The notes under the pieces were generated by a model, which was given only the letters and a program-made list of their open reading frames with translations, did not search any database and was not told where the DNA came from. A program made the translations under genes and the position numbers. DNA of 64,000 nt, from contig NZ_CP117449.1 in assembly GCF_030687835.1 (NCBI RefSeq), positions 6,019,001 to 6,083,000 on the forward strand, written 5' to 3'. Source of the stretch: Pseudomonas hefeiensis. Lineage in GTDB: Bacteria > Pseudomonadota > Gammaproteobacteria > Pseudomonadales > Pseudomonadaceae. Of this stretch, positions 61,798 through 64,000 are shown in pieces; within the stretch, counting starts at the first letter, position 1, and the number at the start of each line of letters is the position of its first letter.

Positions 61798-62714
61798 TCC
61801 TTGCCCTCCATTTCTTTGGCCTGACTGCGGTTGAACAGGATGATGGGCACGATCAGGATCGCCAGCATCACCACTGCCAGGGCGGACGCCACTGGCCAGT
61901 CACGGTTGTTGAAGAATTCCTGCCACAGCACTTTGCCGATCATCAGGGTTTCCGGGCCGCCCAGCAGTTCCGGGATCACGAACTCGCCCACCACCGGGAT
62001 GAACACCAGCATGCCGCCAGCGATGATGCCGTTCTTGGACAGCGGCACGGTGATTTTCCAGAAGCTGTTGAAGGTGCTCGACCCCAGGTCGGACGCCGCT
62101 TCCAGCAGGCTGGGATCGTGCTTCACCAGGTTGGCGTAGAGCGGCAGGATCATGAACGGCAGGTACGAGTAGACGATGCCGATGTACACCGCCAGGTTGG
62201 TGTTGAGGATCTGCAGCGGCTCGCTGATCCAGCCCATGGTCATCAAAAAGCCGTTGAGCAGACCGTTGTTGCTGAGGATGCCCATCCAGGCGTAGACGCG
62301 GATCAGGATCGCGGTCCAGGTCGGCATCATGATCAGCAGCAGAAGTACCGTTTGCAGGTCCGGGCGGGCCTTGGCGATGGCGTAGGCCATCGGGTAGCCG
62401 ATCAGCAGGCACAAGACGGTGCTGATCAGCGCCATCTTCAGCGAGCCAAGGTAGGCGGCGATGTACAGATCATCTTCGCTGAGCAGCACATAGTTACTGA
62501 AATTGAGCAGCACCTGCAGCTTCTGGTCGATGTAGCTGTAGATCTCGGTGTACGGCGGAATGGCCACATCGGCTTCGGCAAAACTGATCTTCAGGACGAT
62601 GAAGAACGGCAGCATGAAGAACAGGAACAGCCAGATGAAGGGCACCCCGATGACCAGTTGACGGCCACCGGGCGTTATTCGGTCGAGTCGGCGTTTGAAT
62701 TTGCGCATGTTCAT
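61794..62714 (-). CDS. potH: Polyamine ABC transporter permease PotH
   Basis: 306 residues from MNMRKFKRRLDRITPGG at 62714. Six membrane segments and an EAA loop (LLEAASDLGSSTFNSFWKITVPLSKNGIIAGG). In this sequence potH is also in frame with the frameshifted potG, so one open frame of 686 codons runs from 63854 to 61794; its own start just after the potG stop signal is the likely native one. Confidence 0.92.
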   Translation of the reverse strand: MNMRKFKRRLDRITPGGRQLVIGVPFIWLFLFFMLPFFIVLKISFAEADVAIPPYTEIYSYIDQKLQVLLNFSNYVLLSEDDLYIAAYLGSLKMALISTVLCLLIGYPMAYAIAKARPDLQTVLLLLIMMPTWTAILIRVYAWMGILSNNGLLNGFLMTMGWISEPLQILNTNLAVYIGIVYSYLPFMILPLYANLVKHDPSLLEAASDLGSSTFNSFWKITVPLSKNGIIAGGMLVFIPVVGEFVIPELLGGPETLMIGKVLWQEFFNNRDWPVASALAVVMLAILIVPIILFNRSQAKEMEGKE

Positions 62715-63854
62715 GAGCGAAGCACCACGCCGCTGTCGTCTTCCCACCACACGATATACCTGGTCGCCCCAGGTCGGACGCTGACCACGGCGTTCGGCGT
62801 TGGCGACGAAGGATTGCACCAGCTTGCCGCTCGGCAACTCGACGTAAAACACCGAATGGCCGCCCAGATAGGCGATGTCATGAACCTTGCCGCTGGACCA
62901 GTTGTGCTCGCAGTCCGGCTGCTCGGCGGTGACCAGCAGTTTTTCCGGGCGGATGGCGTAGGTGACCGACTTGTCCTGCACCGAGGTACTGATGCCGTGG
63001 CCCACGTAGATGTTGCGGTCCAGGTCCTTGCAGGTCAGCACCGCGTGGCCTTCAGCGTCTTCCACCACTTCGGTCTCGAAGATGTTGACGTTGCCGATGA
63101 ACTCGCAGACCAGCCGGCTGGTGGGGGTTTCGTAGATATCGATCGGGCTGCCGATCTGGGCGATCCAGCCCAGGTGCATGATCGCGATGCGCTCGGCCAT
63201 GGTCATGGCCTCTTCCTGATCGTGGGTTACCATGACGCAGGTTACGCCAACCCGCTCGATGATCTCGACCAGCTCAAGCTGCATCTGCGAGCGCAGCTTC
63301 TTGTCCAAGGCCCCCATCGGTTCATCGAGCAGCAACAGCTTGGGCCGCTTGGCCAGGGAACGGGCCAGGGCCACACGTTGACGCTGGCCGCCGGAGAGCT
63401 GATGCGGCTTGCGCTTGGCGTACTGGCTCATTTGCACCAGTTTGAGCATTTCGGCCACGCGGGCGTCGACCTCGGCTTTCGGGATCTTGTCCTGTTGCAG
63501 GCCGAAGGCAATGTTCTGCGCCACGGTCATGTGGGGAAACAAGGCGTAGGACTGGAACATCATGTTGATCGGCCGCTCATAGGGCGGCATGTCAGTGATG
63601 TCTACACCGTCGAGGAAAATGCGCCCCTCCGTGGGCCGTTCGAAACCCGCCAGCATGCGCAGCAAGGTGGATTTGCCCGATCCCGAACCGCCGAGCAAGG
63701 CGAAGATTTCGCCCTTCTTGATTTCCAGGGACACATCGTCCACGGCAATCGTCTCGTCGAACTTTTTCGTGACCCGGTCGATTTTGACCAACACCTGCTT
63801 GGGTGTCTGGTCGCCCTCGAGGGCTTTCTTATAGGCGCCGGAGGCAACTGCCAT
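62711..63854 (-). pseudogene. potG: Polyamine ABC transporter ATPase PotG with C-terminal frameshift
   Basis: Residues 1 to about 367 are a normal ABC ATPase with Walker A LLGGSGSGKSTLLRM, signature LSGGQRQRVALARSLA, Walker B LLLLDEPMGALD and H-loop THDQEEA, plus a TOBE-like end. After GDQVY the frame reads RVVGRRQRRGASL and runs into potH. Removing one base (the G at 62753) restores VWWEDDSGVVLRS and a TGA at 62713-62711 that overlaps the potH start. The span is 1144 bp, one more than a multiple of three. Sequencing error or a real mutation; only the last dozen residues are affected, so the ATPase may still work. Confidence 0.8.
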
Positions 63855-63925
63855 TTACGAAACTCCCACAAAATTTGCAGCTCGCCGTGCGCGGACGAGC
63901 CTTGGAATAGTTAAAGCGCTTGACG

Positions 63926-64000
63926 CTATTTGCCTGACTTGACCCTGGTCCAGCTGCGGGTCATGACGCGCTGGATCTTGGGCGGCAGCTCGGAGTTGAC
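63926..64000 (-). CDS. potF: Polyamine-binding protein PotF, C-terminal fragment
   Basis: The minus strand encodes, from the window edge, VNSELPPKIQRVMTRSWTR followed by VKSGK and a TAG stop at 63928-63926. This is the C-terminus expected for PotF-type periplasmic putrescine-binding proteins, and its place upstream of potG fits the potFGHI order. The rest lies beyond the window. Confidence 0.85.
   Translation of the reverse strand, partial: VNSELPPKIQRVMTRSWTRVKSGK

Noticed and set aside
62118..63914. 598-codon plus-strand frame over potG and potH
   Set aside because: Antisense shadow of two well-recognised transporter genes, with His/Asp/Gln-rich low-complexity content.

Overview
The window looks like chromosomal DNA of a plant- or soil-associated Pseudomonas of the P. 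fluorescens complex. The evidence is the high GC content, the many GTGGGAGC...GCTCGCGA REP palindromes between genes, typical Pseudomonas housekeeping genes (coaD, mutM, rlmI, ilvD, folA, pot genes), and a complete Hrp1-type type III secretion system (T3SS) with a HopM-family effector. The P. corrugata/P. brassicacearum branch is plausible but was not tested.

Region 1 (1-10.9 kb) is mostly core metabolism: a partial YheT-like hydrolase, a mercaptopyruvate sulfurtransferase, a TetR regulator divergent from a coniferyl-aldehyde dehydrogenase with a palindrome in the shared promoter, a Tat-signal protein followed by a GMC oxidoreductase, coaD, a 2[4Fe-4S] ferredoxin, mutM, an HDOD protein and rlmI.

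Region 2 (11.0-14.6 kb) is a compact four-gene unit. A 23-residue peptide gene with its own promoter and a strong ribosome binding site is followed by a hairpin, then by translationally coupled genes for a SagB/McbC-like FMN dehydrogenase, an AurF-like diiron oxygenase and a Bcr/CflA-like MFS exporter. I read this as a candidate ribosomal-peptide (RiPP) natural-product locus. It is the best candidate here for an undescribed system.

Region 3 (14.8-27.5 kb) holds ilvD, a large tandem REP array, a phosphorylcholine phosphatase, a cystine-type symporter, folA, a DUF2868 membrane protein with a DUF3482 GTPase, and several small enzymes.

Region 4 (27.9-50.6 kb) is the T3SS. A HrpS-like sigma54 activator precedes the plus-strand operon (pilin, HrpZ-position protein, hrpB, hrcJ, hrpD, hrpE), an 88-bp tandem-repeat insertion, and a second operon restarted by its own hrp box (hrpF, hrpG, hrcC, hrpT, hrpV). 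The minus-strand operon runs hrpJ-hrcV-hrpQ-hrcN-hrpO-hrpP-hrcQ-hrcR-hrcS-hrcT-hrcU. Between the convergent ends lie an orphan CesT-like chaperone and a protein whose C-terminus resembles the pilin. hrpL lies behind a sigma54 promoter and overlaps a GNAT acetyltransferase gene. Five hrp boxes match GGAACY-N15/16-YCACNNA. The inferred circuit is HrpS plus RpoN to hrpL, then HrpL to the hrp boxes, with HrpV and HrpG expected to modulate HrpS.

Region 5 (50.9-57.5 kb) has a cytochrome P450 and a serine beta-lactamase-like hydrolase, then an effector locus: a lipoprotein lytic transglycosylase and, divergently, a chaperone gene with a HopM1-like effector gene, each side with its own hrp box. Region 6 (57.8-64 kb) carries an Ntn-type acylase, an AhpD-like protein and a polyamine ABC transporter (potFGHI, minus strand), in which potG has an apparent +1 frameshift that fuses it in frame to potH.
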